Of a DNA stretch of 64,000 nt, positions 9,298-17,248 are shown piece by piece. Numbering within the stretch: the first letter of the stretch is position 1; each line of letters begins with the position of its first letter. The notes under the pieces were generated by a model, which made no database searches, was not told where the DNA came from, and saw only the letters and a list, made by a program, of their open reading frames with translations. Position numbers and translations under genes: made by a program. This stretch comes from JBHIKY01 sp042139015 (lineage in GTDB: Bacteria; Bacillota; Bacilli; Bacillales; Marinococcaceae), in the NCBI RefSeq assembly GCF_042139015.1, contig NZ_JBHIKY010000001.1:62001-126000 (forward strand), given 5' to 3'.

Positions 9298-9885
9298 CTA
9301 TCTTGGTTCTGATTCTACAACATCTCCATTATAATATACATCATAGAACCCGACGGTACCGCTGCCTCCACCATCGATTAAATCTTGACTTTGAGCCTTT
9401 ACGGAATAAAAAATATTTCCATCCGAATCCTCGTGAATGATACCATCACTACTAAATACTAGATCATCATTATCCAATGCTTCTTCTGCATACGAAATCG
9501 CTTTTTCTACTGGAAATATGATTTCTTGGTGTTCTTTGAACAGAGCAGTCCACGTCTCTACACCAACAATTCCATCAACAGCTAATTCACGCTCGGACTG
9601 AAAATTGCGCACTTGTTCATCTGTTTGCGCTCCAAATAGTCCATCCACTTCGGTTTCAAAACTAGCCTCGTTTAATGTTACTTGAACGAATTCAACCTCT
9701 ATACCTGCACTACCTTGCTGCAGGGTGGGCTGATGCTCTGGTGCAACATTCAAAATGGGTTCCAGCTCAGGTGGTAATTCTGACATTTCAATCGATCCAT
9801 TATCTGAGGCAGACACGGTCTGAATGGGAAGGGGCGCAGCAATAAGCACCGCCACAGGTAACACTGCTAACCATTTCTTTTTCAT
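9298..9885 (-). CDS. secreted peptidoglycan-binding domain protein
   Basis: The protein has about 195 residues and a Sec signal peptide (KKKWLAVLPVAVLIAAPLPIQTVSAS). A PG_binding_1 domain (about 55-115) shows the usual LQQGSAGIEVEFVQ, DGLFGAQTDEQVRNFQ and GIVGVETWTALF repeats. The C-terminal part (about 120-195) resembles a small propeptide/PepSY-like fold, but I cannot name it. No catalytic domain is visible, so it may be a wall-bound protein or inhibitor. Two consecutive ATG codons occur; the second, at 9885, has better spacing from GAAGGAG. Confidence 0.75.
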   Translation of the reverse strand: MKKKWLAVLPVAVLIAAPLPIQTVSASDNGSIEMSELPPELEPILNVAPEHQPTLQQGSAGIEVEFVQVTLNEASFETEVDGLFGAQTDEQVRNFQSERELAVDGIVGVETWTALFKEHQEIIFPVEKAISYAEEALDNDDLVFSSDGIIHEDSDGNIFYSVKAQSQDLIDGGGSGTVGFYDVYYNGDVVESEPR

Positions 9886-10005
9886 CATATTCTCCTTCTA
9901 AACTAAAATATTTAATAGCTATCCAATTACCATATTTAGGAATTCCTAAACCAGCATTTATTATAGTGTTCAAAAAAACTGCATTTGGGAGTTATCAAAT
10001 CCATA

Positions 10006-10043
10006 AAAACAGCCTGCCGCGATCGAGTCACGACAGGCTGTCC
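10006..10043 (-). terminator. terminator of ectD
   Basis: On the minus strand ACAGCCTGTCG and CGGCAGGCTGT pair around a loop of about 10 nt and are followed by a U tract, 16-50 bases after the ectD stop codon. Confidence 0.8.
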
Positions 10044-10058
10044 CTGAAAGCTAATAAA

Positions 10059-11021
10059 TTATTTTGTTTTCGAGGTGTTGGCAAAGCTCTGCAGGCGATC
10101 TTTATTCGGAATGATCGGCTTAATATTTTCACGATTTGCCAGAAATTCCGGACGCGGTGCCTGACCGGAGAACGGCTCTTCTAGTTTATTCTCAATCGAG
10201 TTGTAAACGAAGAAAACATTGCTGCGTGCATAAGGCGAGATATTCCCAGCCGATCCGTGCATCGTATTGCAGTCAAAGAATAACACGGAGCCCGCAGGTC
10301 CGGTCGCTCTGTCGATTCTTTCTCCTGACTTATTCACCAGCCAGCTCATGCTGTCATTATCCGGCACACCAGTTTCCTGCTTTTTAAGAGATTCCTTATA
10401 GTTGCTATCCGGGGTTTTGCCCGGGCAGGACACATACCATTTTTGAGAGCCTGGTATAAGCATCAGCGGACCATTAAATTCATAGTTGTCTGTCAGTACA
10501 ATCGAGCAGCTTAATGCTCTCATGTCCGGCATACCGTCTTCTACATGCCACGTTTCAAAATCGGAATGCCAGTAAAATTCTTTCCCTTTAAATCCAGGCT
10601 TAAAGTTAATACGTGACTGAGTGAGATACACCTGACTCGCTAGCAGCTGTTCTGCTGCTTTTACAATTCGTTCATTTTTGGCCAGAGCTTCAAAAAAACC
10701 GCTGTCTTTATGAATTTCAAATACGGAGCGGATTTCATTACTCTGCGGCTCCTTAATGACATCATCCGCGTCCCGTTTCTGATTGTGTTCCATTGTCCGG
10801 TTTAACTCATTTTTCATAATGGCTACTTCATCGTCATTAAAAAGCTTCTCAAATAATAAATATCCATTTTTGTCAAAAGACTTCATTTCGTCTTCCGTCA
10901 AAGGACCGTTTGCTTGTTCAGGATTTTGATGGACCACAGGATCTTTTCTCTCCATAATTTGAGCCTGCTCTCCCGTTCTGGAAGGGTATTTGTCCATCGT
11001 TTTTTGTAATTGGTTATTCAT
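10059..11021 (-). CDS. ectD: ectoine hydroxylase EctD
   Basis: EctD is an Fe(II)/2-oxoglutarate dioxygenase that converts ectoine to 5-hydroxyectoine, a cytoplasmic osmolyte. The 320-residue protein has the conserved iron ligands in WHSDFETWH and the later MHGSA, and the substrate-binding run DMRALSCSIVLTDNYEFNGP. Length matches the family. The start is preceded by AAAGGAGAG. The ectABC synthesis genes are not in the window, so this is a stand-alone ectD. Upstream lie a candidate sigma-B promoter, a terminator-like hairpin and a 16-codon frame resembling the EctC N-terminus; all are listed separately. Confidence 0.95.
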   Translation of the reverse strand: MNNQLQKTMDKYPSRTGEQAQIMERKDPVVHQNPEQANGPLTEDEMKSFDKNGYLLFEKLFNDDEVAIMKNELNRTMEHNQKRDADDVIKEPQSNEIRSVFEIHKDSGFFEALAKNERIVKAAEQLLASQVYLTQSRINFKPGFKGKEFYWHSDFETWHVEDGMPDMRALSCSIVLTDNYEFNGPLMLIPGSQKWYVSCPGKTPDSNYKESLKKQETGVPDNDSMSWLVNKSGERIDRATGPAGSVLFFDCNTMHGSAGNISPYARSNVFFVYNSIENKLEEPFSGQAPRPEFLANRENIKPIIPNKDRLQSFANTSKTK

Positions 11022-11052
11022 GAAAAATGCTCTCCTTTTTATTTAATAATTA

Positions 11053-11103
11053 TCACTTGACAGGGGGCACGGTGCATATTTCCTGCGAAGGCTTCACGAT
11101 CAT
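11053..11103 (-). CDS. 16-codon leader ORF resembling the EctC N-terminus
   Basis: A short frame with an excellent ribosome binding site (AAAGGAGGTG, 3-5 nt before ATG) lies 31 bases upstream of ectD. It encodes MIVKPSQEICTVPPVK. EctC proteins commonly begin MIVK-x3-EI-x-GT-x3-VK, so this may be a remnant of a deleted ectC, or an unrelated leader peptide. The similarity is short and recalled from memory. Confidence 0.35.
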   Translation of the reverse strand: MIVKPSQEICTVPPVK

Positions 11104-11119
11104 CGACACCTCCTTTAAA

Positions 11120-11157
11120 AATAAAAAAACTGGGAAGGGTTAGGCGCCCTTCCCAGC
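11120..11157 (-). terminator. terminator-like hairpin in the ectD leader
   Basis: On the minus strand CTGGGAAGGG and CCCTTCCCAG form a perfect stem of at least 10 bp with a 6-nt loop, followed by seven U residues. It lies between the candidate promoter near 11277-11302 and the ectD ribosome binding site, with no minus-strand gene upstream, so it is either an attenuator or the end of a lost gene. Confidence 0.75.
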
Positions 11158-11276
11158 TTATAGCGTAGCTCTAATGTCTCACTATTGCCGCTGGCTGTAT
11201 TATTTTGTAGTGTTACTGGATGTCTATGGTGCAAATTAAAAACCCAAGCATGATTACTTGTGTTCTAATTTGGACT

Positions 11277-11302
11277 ATACCCGACTGTATTCTAAATAAA
11301 AC
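11277..11302 (-). promoter_or_regulatory. candidate sigma-B promoter of ectD
   Basis: The minus strand reads GTTTTA (complement of 11297-11302), 14 bases, GGGTAT (complement of 11277-11282). The known sigma-B consensus is GTTTAA-N12-14-GGGTAT, so only one base differs. The predicted transcript starts near 11270 and has a leader of about 250 nt. The rest of 11158-11507 is AT-rich and holds no other feature I can support. Confidence 0.55.
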
Positions 11303-11507
11303 ATAATTCTGAAAAAAATTATCTATATTTGTAGAAAATGTTCATATAAGGGAAAACAACTTTTGATTTTCCTTTTCAAAAGTATAAAAAATTATACTAA
11401 GTTACCGTTTGGTAAGTATCTCAACTAATTTTCAGTACTTTTCAAAATATTCTTGAAAAATTATAATTAACTTTGAGAAAAATACTTCATTAGGAGGCAC
11501 CTTTATT

Positions 11508-12524
11508 ATGGAATACCGTTATTTAGGAAGAACCGGCCTGCGGGTCAGCGAGCTTTGCCTGGGAACTATGACACTCGGAAGGGAGCTTGGAGAGAACGAC
11601 AGCTTTTCAATATTAAACCGCTACGCTGAGGAAGGTGGGAATTTTTTAGATACGGCAGATGTTTACACACGCGGTGCTTCCGAGGAAATTGTCGGGAATT
11701 GGCTGCAGAATCAACAGCGGGATGATTTCGTGCTGGCCACAAAGGTTCGCTTTCCTATGGGGGATGGCCCAAATGATATCGGCCTTAGCCGCAAACATAT
11801 CATGAGCGGTATAAAAGAAAGTCTACGCCGTCTGAAAACTGACTATATTGACCTTTATCAGGTGCACGCGTGGGATCCACGAACGCCACTTGAGGAGACG
11901 TTAAGTACGTTAAATGATCTGGTGCGGGAAGGACTTGTTCGTTATGTCGGAGCAAGTAATTTCAAAGGCTGGCAGCTGCAAAAAGCCATCGACCTAAGCA
12001 AAAAGCATGGCTGGGAATCCTTTGTCTGTCTGCAGCCTCAATATAATCTGCTGACCCGCGCTACAGAATATGAACTAATCGACGTATGTGTTAACGAGGG
12101 GCTCGGAGTAATTCCATGGAGCCCGCTCCGCGGAGGCTGGCTCAGCGGAAAATTTCATCGAAACATGGAGAAACCACCTGAGAATTCAAGAATTGCCGTA
12201 GCTGACAAGGAAGGCTGGAGCGAATCGTGGTCAAATTACAACAATGAATTTACCTGGCAGGTCATCGATGCACTATTGGAAGTGGCTGAAGATGCAGGTA
12301 AAAGTCCTGCACAGACAGCTATTAACTGGCTTCTGCAGAAACCTGGTGTCACCGCCCCAATAATCGGGGCACGCAGGCTGGATCAGCTTGAAGCAAATCT
12401 AGGGGCTGCCGGATGGTCCTTATCTTCTGAACAGGTCGCTGCTCTCGACAAAGCAAGCAATTTGTCTATCAGTTACCCATATAACCAGGATGCTATTGAT
12501 CAGCGCTCCAAGGGAAGAGAATAG
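11508..12524 (+). CDS. aldo/keto reductase
   Basis: The 338-residue TIM-barrel NADPH-dependent oxidoreductase has the AKR pattern: MEYRYLGRTGLRVSELCLGTM at the N-terminus, catalytic DTADVY, LATKVRF, the DYIDLYQVHAWD strand and the C-terminal cofactor loop PIIGARRLDQLEANL. It resembles the AKR11/YhdN-like or general-stress-type reductases of bacilli. The substrate is unknown. The start has TAGGAGG upstream, and the gene is followed by a terminator. It is divergent from ectD and shares a 0.5-kb upstream region with it. Confidence 0.9.
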   Translation: MEYRYLGRTGLRVSELCLGTMTLGRELGENDSFSILNRYAEEGGNFLDTADVYTRGASEEIVGNWLQNQQRDDFVLATKVRFPMGDGPNDIGLSRKHIMSGIKESLRRLKTDYIDLYQVHAWDPRTPLEETLSTLNDLVREGLVRYVGASNFKGWQLQKAIDLSKKHGWESFVCLQPQYNLLTRATEYELIDVCVNEGLGVIPWSPLRGGWLSGKFHRNMEKPPENSRIAVADKEGWSESWSNYNNEFTWQVIDALLEVAEDAGKSPAQTAINWLLQKPGVTAPIIGARRLDQLEANLGAAGWSLSSEQVAALDKASNLSISYPYNQDAIDQRSKGRE

Positions 12525-12638
12525 AGAGCTTCCATTCGGACCAAGGTAAATGTTAAATCACGGGGGAGCCGGTTCTGCAGACACTGGTTCTGTTAAATTC
12601 CTAAACGGAACACCCTCTTAAATCAGATTTGATCATAA

Positions 12639-12683
12639 GTAACGCTTCCGCTTATCATTTTTTGATAATCGGAAGCGTTTTTT
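12639..12683 (+). terminator. terminator of the aldo/keto reductase gene
   Basis: AACGCTTCCG and CGGAAGCGTT enclose a second inner stem (TTATCA/TGATAA) and are followed by TTTT. It lies about 120 bases after the stop codon. Confidence 0.8.
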
Positions 12684-12746
12684 CTACTCTCTAAAGAGCG
12701 ATATGCCCCGGTCTTTTCCCTATTTATTTAAACTTTTTTCCAATAA

Positions 12747-13190
12747 GCAGCTTCCTGGCTGGAGCAATTAGAAGAAGATGAAGAAACCGGTACCTTCACT
12801 ACCGAGAGTATGCAAAGTGTATTTGAAAAATACGCAGATATGGAGATTTCTGAAGAAGAAACAGAAGTATTGCTGAGTAATGTTGTCGACGAAGACGGTG
12901 AGGTCTATCCTGCCTATCAAGTGGGATGGGAAATCGGTTCCGTTATCGCCGCACACTACCAGGTAGGTGTAGTCAGCTCTAAAATTCGTGCAAATAGTGA
13001 CACCGGAGGCCATACAGGCAATCTGGTTCCCGTGTTTGCAGCCGGCACCGGCAGTGAGAAATTTAATGGAGTAATGGATAATACCGAAATTGTTGAATTA
13101 ATTGCCGAAGCGGACAAGCCTTTTCACGGTCCGCCTCCCGGCAAAGAGAATGGACATGGAAAAGGAAACGGGAAAGGCAAAGGACAATAA
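12747..13190 (+). pseudogene. C-terminal remnant of an alkaline phosphatase
   Basis: The frame from 12747 (just after an in-frame TAA) to 13190 encodes about 147 residues that match only the C-terminal third of PhoA-type alkaline phosphatases. It includes the zinc/phosphate-site stretch GGHTGNLVPVFAAG followed by FNGVMDNTEI. The N-terminal part with the catalytic Ser and most metal ligands is absent, and the first ATG (12810) has no ribosome binding site. The end carries a low-complexity HGKGNGKGKGQ tail. It is almost certainly a truncated gene left by a deletion; the end of the aldo/keto reductase transcript lies directly upstream. Confidence 0.8.
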
Positions 13191-13240
13191 AAGTTCGATG
13201 AGACGGCATGCCGCTCTTTGATTACAAAGGGGTGTTTCTT

Positions 13241-13321
13241 GTGGATGCTGTGAATACATTTCTCTCTTTGAGAAAAGCTATTAAAGCAGAACAGAAGCAA
13301 GAAAGGAGAGCTGTCCTATGA
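13241..13321 (+). CDS. 26-codon ORF coupled to a DUF2512-like gene
   Basis: A GTG frame behind AAAGGGGTG encodes 26 residues (MDAVNTFLSLRKAIKAEQKQ...). Its TGA overlaps the ATG of the next gene (ATGA arrangement). I know no family for it. It may be a real small protein, or a leader that helps translation of the membrane protein. Confidence 0.3.
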   Translation: MDAVNTFLSLRKAIKAEQKQERRAVL

Positions 13322-13674
13322 CAACTAGTTTGTTCGCGAAGATAATTACGATTCCTCTTGTATTAATCATTGGTATGAATATAACAAATGAGATTAACTA
13401 TGGAGCTTATTGGCAGCCTTTTGTGGTTACCGCCGTTTTAATTATTATTGGTATCGCTATGGAAGACAAATTTCTCGGAGATAATTTATGGATCACCGTT
13501 ATTTTGGATTTTCTTGTTACCTTCTTTTTAATATGGGGAGTTTCAAATATTTTTCCGAGTGCAATGGTTACTTTTTTCGGGGCTTTCAGCATTTCCGTTA
13601 TATTGACTATAATTGAATACTTTCTGCACCGCTATATTATGGCGGTCGATAAATCGAAAAGATCGCCTACGTAA
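13318..13674 (+). CDS. DUF2512-like small membrane protein
   Basis: A 118-residue protein with four hydrophobic segments and the ending IEYFLHRYIM that resembles the C-terminus of YndM/DUF2512 proteins, which are common in bacilli and of unknown function. AAGGAGAG precedes the ATG. A second, diverged member lies at 21782-22150, so the genome carries at least two paralogues. Confidence 0.65.
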   Translation: MTTSLFAKIITIPLVLIIGMNITNEINYGAYWQPFVVTAVLIIIGIAMEDKFLGDNLWITVILDFLVTFFLIWGVSNIFPSAMVTFFGAFSISVILTIIEYFLHRYIMAVDKSKRSPT

Positions 13675-13769
13675 CTTATTATGGTAGAATAAAGTAATCC
13701 TCTTTAATTAAGGAGTTTCCTAATGCACCTGCCACTCCTTCAATATAGAGACTTTCCGATTCAGCCCTC

Positions 13770-13808
13770 AACTCCCCATTTTTGTAGAAAAGAAATGGGG
13801 TTATTTGT
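13770..13808 (+). terminator. terminator after the DUF2512-like gene
   Basis: CCCCATTT and AAATGGGG pair around a 12-nt loop and are followed by TTATTTGTTT. Confidence 0.65.
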
Positions 13809-13937
13809 TTGTGCTTTTTCTTTAGAGTTATCTGAATGAATGAGCTGGCGCATTGGAATGATCCGACAAAAAAGAAGCGGTTATTTCCCAGATCGGCCTT
13901 CCTTACTACGAAAAAATTACATAAAGGAGTCCCAATT

Positions 13938-14894
13938 ATGATTATCCGATTCGGTTATGTCGCGCATGCCCTTTCGCTCTGGGAAGCCTCCCCGGCAAAG
14001 ACATTAACCTATGCCCGCTGGAATAAAATGAACGAGGAGAACCGCAGGGAAACTCTAGAACGAGTTACCCGACAGAATCTCGAGCATACTCTGCGTGCTC
14101 TGCATTTTAATATTGCTCACCAGATACCGCTTTACCGATTTTCTTCATCAATCGTGCCGCTCGCAACTCACCCTGAGGCAACCTGGGATTATATTTCTCC
14201 ATTTCGAGACTTGTACAAGTCCATTGGAAATCTCGTTACCAAGCATCAGCTGCGGACCAGCTTTCATCCAAATCAGTTTACACTGTTCACTAGTGATAAA
14301 CACCACATCACAAAAAATTCGGTGAAAGATATGACTTACCATTACCGGCTTCTTGAAGCAATGGGGCTGGAAAAGCATTCGAGCATCAACATCCATGTGG
14401 GAGGCGCTTATGGAGATAAGCAGTCTGCCATAGAACGTTTTCATTCAAACGTACAAGAACTTCCTTCTAGTGTAAAAAGACAAATGACACTCGAAAACGA
14501 TGATAAAACCTACACAGCATCGGAGGCTCTCGAAATTTGTGAAAAAGAAGATCTGCCGATGATGTTTGATTATCACCATTATCAAGCTAATAACAACGAC
14601 GATGAAGCTTTGGAAAAAGTCCTGCCCAAATTCTTTTCCACGTGGAAAAACCAGCCTTTTCTACCAAAGGTGCACGTTTCCTCTCCAAAATCGGAAGAAG
14701 TATACCGCAGCCACGCAGATTACGTCGATCCTAATTTCATTCTTCCTTTTTTACGGAAATTGAAGGAGCTGAATCAGGATGTAGATGTTATGGTGGAAGC
14801 GAAAATGAAGGATAAAGCAGTTTTACAGCTGGTGGAGGAGCTTGCGCGTATCCGCGGTGTCAAACGGATCAGCGGAGCAGCCATTGAATGGTAA
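13938..14894 (+). CDS. uvsE: UV DNA damage endonuclease UvsE
   Basis: UvsE/UVDE nicks DNA 5' of UV photoproducts and abasic sites and starts alternative excision repair. The 318-residue TIM-barrel protein shows the family pattern IRFGYVAHALSLWEASPAKT, then RTSFHPNQFTLF, NIHVGGAYGDK, LENDDKTYT, MMFDYHHYQAN and VMVEAKMKDKA, which supply the metal-binding His, Asp and Glu residues. I chose the ATG at 13938 because AAAGGAG lies upstream; a longer in-frame start at 13836 adds 34 residues without family similarity. Confidence 0.93.
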   Translation: MIIRFGYVAHALSLWEASPAKTLTYARWNKMNEENRRETLERVTRQNLEHTLRALHFNIAHQIPLYRFSSSIVPLATHPEATWDYISPFRDLYKSIGNLVTKHQLRTSFHPNQFTLFTSDKHHITKNSVKDMTYHYRLLEAMGLEKHSSINIHVGGAYGDKQSAIERFHSNVQELPSSVKRQMTLENDDKTYTASEALEICEKEDLPMMFDYHHYQANNNDDEALEKVLPKFFSTWKNQPFLPKVHVSSPKSEEVYRSHADYVDPNFILPFLRKLKELNQDVDVMVEAKMKDKAVLQLVEELARIRGVKRISGAAIEW

Positions 14895-14956
14895 GTATAA
14901 CAACCTTAGAATTTGGGGACATTATGCGGAGAAACCTAAGAAATGAGGAGAGAAAG

Positions 14957-15118
14957 ATGGATCGCAAAACCCCTTCCGAATTTGACCGTTACACTGCAGC
15001 CGAGCTTGATGACGAATTAGTAAACAAAGTCACTCTGTTGGAAAACGACCTGCGTACAGCCTTAAATAAGGATGTCGTAGTAATTGCTTACGAAGAAAGC
15101 CGCCATAACCCTTCATAG
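14957..15118 (+). CDS. 53-residue protein of unknown function
   Basis: I do not recognise it. It is a small charged protein starting MDRKTPSEFDRYTAAELDDELVN (first ATG behind GAGGAGAG), with a likely helical, acidic centre and the ending VVVIAYEESRHNPS. It follows uvsE by 62 bases and precedes a strong terminator, so it is probably co-transcribed with uvsE. Confidence 0.55.
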   Translation: MDRKTPSEFDRYTAAELDDELVNKVTLLENDLRTALNKDVVVIAYEESRHNPS

Positions 15119-15129
15119 GTTTGATTACG

Positions 15130-15169
15130 CAAACCCCGCCGGCACCTCCTATGCCGGCGGGGTTTTTTG
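15130..15169. terminator. strong terminator between uvsE genes and the TPP operon
   Basis: CCCCGCCGGCA and TGCCGGCGGGG form an 11-bp GC-rich stem with a T6 tract on the plus strand. On the minus strand the stem is followed by TTTGCG, so it may also end the convergent TPP-riboswitch operon. Confidence 0.85.
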
Positions 15170-15189
15170 AGGTGCCATGAAAACAATTT

Positions 15190-15420
15190 TTTCCACCAGT
15201 GACGCTCACTTTCCCCCATCCAGTTTCGATTTCCCGCTGCCTGAAGCGATTTCCCCTTTGGCGTGACCGGTTTCCACCGCTTCTGCCCGTGTTTCCACTC
15301 TCGCGGCTTGCGTATCCACCGTTCCCAGGGCGCTTTCACGCGTCGCTTATCCTTTTCCACGCTTCCGGGATCATTTCCACCGAAGACGCTCGCTTTCCAC
15401 CATCAAGTTTCCATTTCCTA
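15190..15420. repeat. 12-unit TTTCCAC-type repeat with 20-21 bp period
   Basis: Twelve copies of TTTCCAC or a one- to two-base variant start at 15190, 15210, 15230, 15250, 15271, 15292, 15313, 15334, 15354, 15374, 15394 and 15414. The 13-14 bases between them differ. On the minus strand this reads GTGGAAA, downstream of the SDR gene. The period alternates between 20 and 21, so no reading frame is conserved, and the array is not a CRISPR (repeats far too short). It fills the whole space between the SDR stop codon and the terminator. Confidence 0.85.
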
Positions 15421-15434
15421 TCTACTCCTCTTTA

Positions 15435-16211
15435 CTACTTCATAGTAAACCCGCCGTCCACGATGATCGTCTGTCCCGTCACAAAGCGGGACCAGCCACT
15501 TGCAAAGTATAAAACACTGCCAGTGACATCCTCTGGAGCTGCAATTCGCCGGAGCGGTGTTTGACTGATAATTGCCTCCTTGACTTCTTCTTTTGTTTTT
15601 CTGCTCGCATCGGTAGGATAAACAAGGCCGGGAGCCACGCAATTGACGGTGATGCCGAAAGGACCAAGGTCTGCAGCCAGATTATGAGAGTAAGTCTGCA
15701 CAGCACCTTTCGCCGTATTATAATCGTGGTAAGGAACCACTGGACGGTAGAGCAGATTGGTCGTCATGTTAATAATTTTTCCCGAGTTTCTTGCTTTCAT
15801 GGAAGGAATGGCATATTTACACACGTGGTGCGTCCCTTTTAAGGATCCATCCAGCTGATGCTGATAATCCTCCCATTCTATTTCCCATGCTTTTTTGCGG
15901 GCATCCGGGTCAAAAGTGTACTGATGCAGCGCATTGTTGACGACGATATCGACGGCATCAAATTCTTCTAAAATTTCATTCATCATCCGTTCGACCGCAT
16001 GCTCATCCGTAACATCTGCCTGAATAGCCAGCGCATCCACTGCATACTTTTCCATCAGTGCTGCAGTTAAATCTTCCGCTCTTTGTCTGCTGTTTACGTA
16101 ATTAATTATGACATGGGCTCCCGCTTCTGCAAAAGCCTCCGCAATCGCCTTTCCGATTCCGCGGCTTGATCCGGTTACCAGGGCGACTCTTCCTGCAAAT
16201 GCTGCTTCCAT
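15435..16211 (-). CDS. SDR-family reductase, last gene of the TPP operon
   Basis: The 258-residue Rossmann-fold NAD(P)H oxidoreductase resembles FabG-like SDRs. It has VALVTGSSRGIGKAIA for cofactor binding, IVVNNALH, the active-site YNTAK and the C-terminal GQTIIVDGG. The position normally held by the catalytic Ser, 13 residues before the Tyr, is Thr (INMTTN), an uncommon change. The gene starts 17 bases after the substrate-binding protein gene and is the sixth gene behind the TPP riboswitch. In that context reduction of an aldehyde made by the LuxC-like enzyme is a reasonable guess; fatty-acid synthesis is less likely. Confidence 0.85.
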   Translation of the reverse strand: MEAAFAGRVALVTGSSRGIGKAIAEAFAEAGAHVIINYVNSRQRAEDLTAALMEKYAVDALAIQADVTDEHAVERMMNEILEEFDAVDIVVNNALHQYTFDPDARKKAWEIEWEDYQHQLDGSLKGTHHVCKYAIPSMKARNSGKIINMTTNLLYRPVVPYHDYNTAKGAVQTYSHNLAADLGPFGITVNCVAPGLVYPTDASRKTKEEVKEAIISQTPLRRIAAPEDVTGSVLYFASGWSRFVTGQTIIVDGGFTMK

Positions 16212-16228
16212 TTCTCATCCTCCATTCT

Positions 16229-17248
16229 TTATTCTAATTCTTCCACGAGCTCATTGGTTGTCATTTCGTCCACTCCGACGCTGTCTTCGATGAGGCCAAT
16301 ATCTACATACGTTTTTTCGACTTCTTTGAGCAGTTCCGAATCGAGCCAGCCAAGTCCTTTGTCTTTCATTTTTTCATTTATAGATGTCTTATTTCTTATT
16401 TTTATTATTTCTGCATTTCTTTCCAGATCTTCTCCGTCAATTGCTGTTCCTTTTGCTGCAGCCGCAGCCGCTCCCGGGTCCTTCATCATGTGCTCGGTGC
16501 TATCCCGATATACCTGCAGAAATGCTGTTAATTCCTCTTGTTTTTCTTCAAATGTTTCCTCGGTTACCACAAATACATCGGATGGAGTATTTAACACATC
16601 CTTCGCTTCCATGACATTCACTTCTCCGAGCCCTTTCTGCCCGGCATCGAATAATCCCGTATCCGTCGCTGCGGCTGCATCCACTTGATTATTCATCAAG
16701 GGGCCAAAGTTCAGCACACCCGTCTCTACAATGTTGACGTCTTTTTCCGACATTCCAGTGGACTGCAGAAGCACGAGCAGGTTATGATACGTACCGCTTT
16801 CGTAGCTGTAAACTCCAATGTCTTTTCCCTTTAAGTCCTCCACCCTCTCAATGCCCTGATCTTTTAAAGAGACAATATTAAATACATTGTCCGGATAAAT
16901 ATTATAGATTATTTTTAAGTCTTCCTCTTTCGCAGCCGCCAACAACACGGCTTCGACGTTGGCAAAGGCAATATCGGCATTACCTGCTATGATATTTTTG
17001 ACCGCTTCGCCGCCCCCTTCTCCTGGGATGTAATCAAATTCCAGACCGGCCTCTTCAAACATCCCCTCCTGCTCCGCTAAATAAAGGTTACTCTGCTCAG
17101 CAATTGGTTTACTCCAGGAAGCCATCTGGATTTTTTCAGTATCCTCCGCCTCTTTTTCTACTTCAGAATTATTTTGCTGGCCGGTGTTTTCAGCACCGCA
17201 GCCGGAAATCACTGCCACACAGAAAATTATCATCAATAGAGATTTCAC
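16229..17248 (-). CDS. ABC transporter substrate-binding lipoprotein (NMT1/ThiY-like)
   Basis: A 339-residue lipoprotein (signal MKSLLMIIFCVAVISGC) of the NMT1/SsuA/ThiY-like periplasmic-binding type. The fold shows in SWSKPIAEQSNLYLAEQEGMFEEAGL, the Gly-rich ligand loop PGEGGGEAVKNIIAGNADIAFA and the second-lobe VYSYESGTYHNLLVLL. Relatives bind aromatic or sulfonated small molecules, including the thiamine pyrimidine precursor. It overlaps the permease gene by 4 bp. The TPP riboswitch upstream makes a thiamine-related ligand likely; that is inference. Confidence 0.85.
   Translation of the reverse strand: MKSLLMIIFCVAVISGCGAENTGQQNNSEVEKEAEDTEKIQMASWSKPIAEQSNLYLAEQEGMFEEAGLEFDYIPGEGGGEAVKNIIAGNADIAFANVEAVLLAAAKEEDLKIIYNIYPDNVFNIVSLKDQGIERVEDLKGKDIGVYSYESGTYHNLLVLLQSTGMSEKDVNIVETGVLNFGPLMNNQVDAAAATDTGLFDAGQKGLGEVNVMEAKDVLNTPSDVFVVTEETFEEKQEELTAFLQVYRDSTEHMMKDPGAAAAAAKGTAIDGEDLERNAEIIKIRNKTSINEKMKDKGLGWLDSELLKEVEKTYVDIGLIEDSVGVDEMTTNELVEELE

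Noticed and set aside
15088..15360. A 90-codon minus-strand frame rich in Trp and Lys
   Set aside because: It is a by-product of the 20-21 bp GTGGAAA periodicity, runs through the terminator, and has no ribosome binding site.
15190..15420. CRISPR array
   Set aside because: The repeated part is only about 7 bp with 13-14 bp between units, far from CRISPR dimensions, and no cas genes are present.
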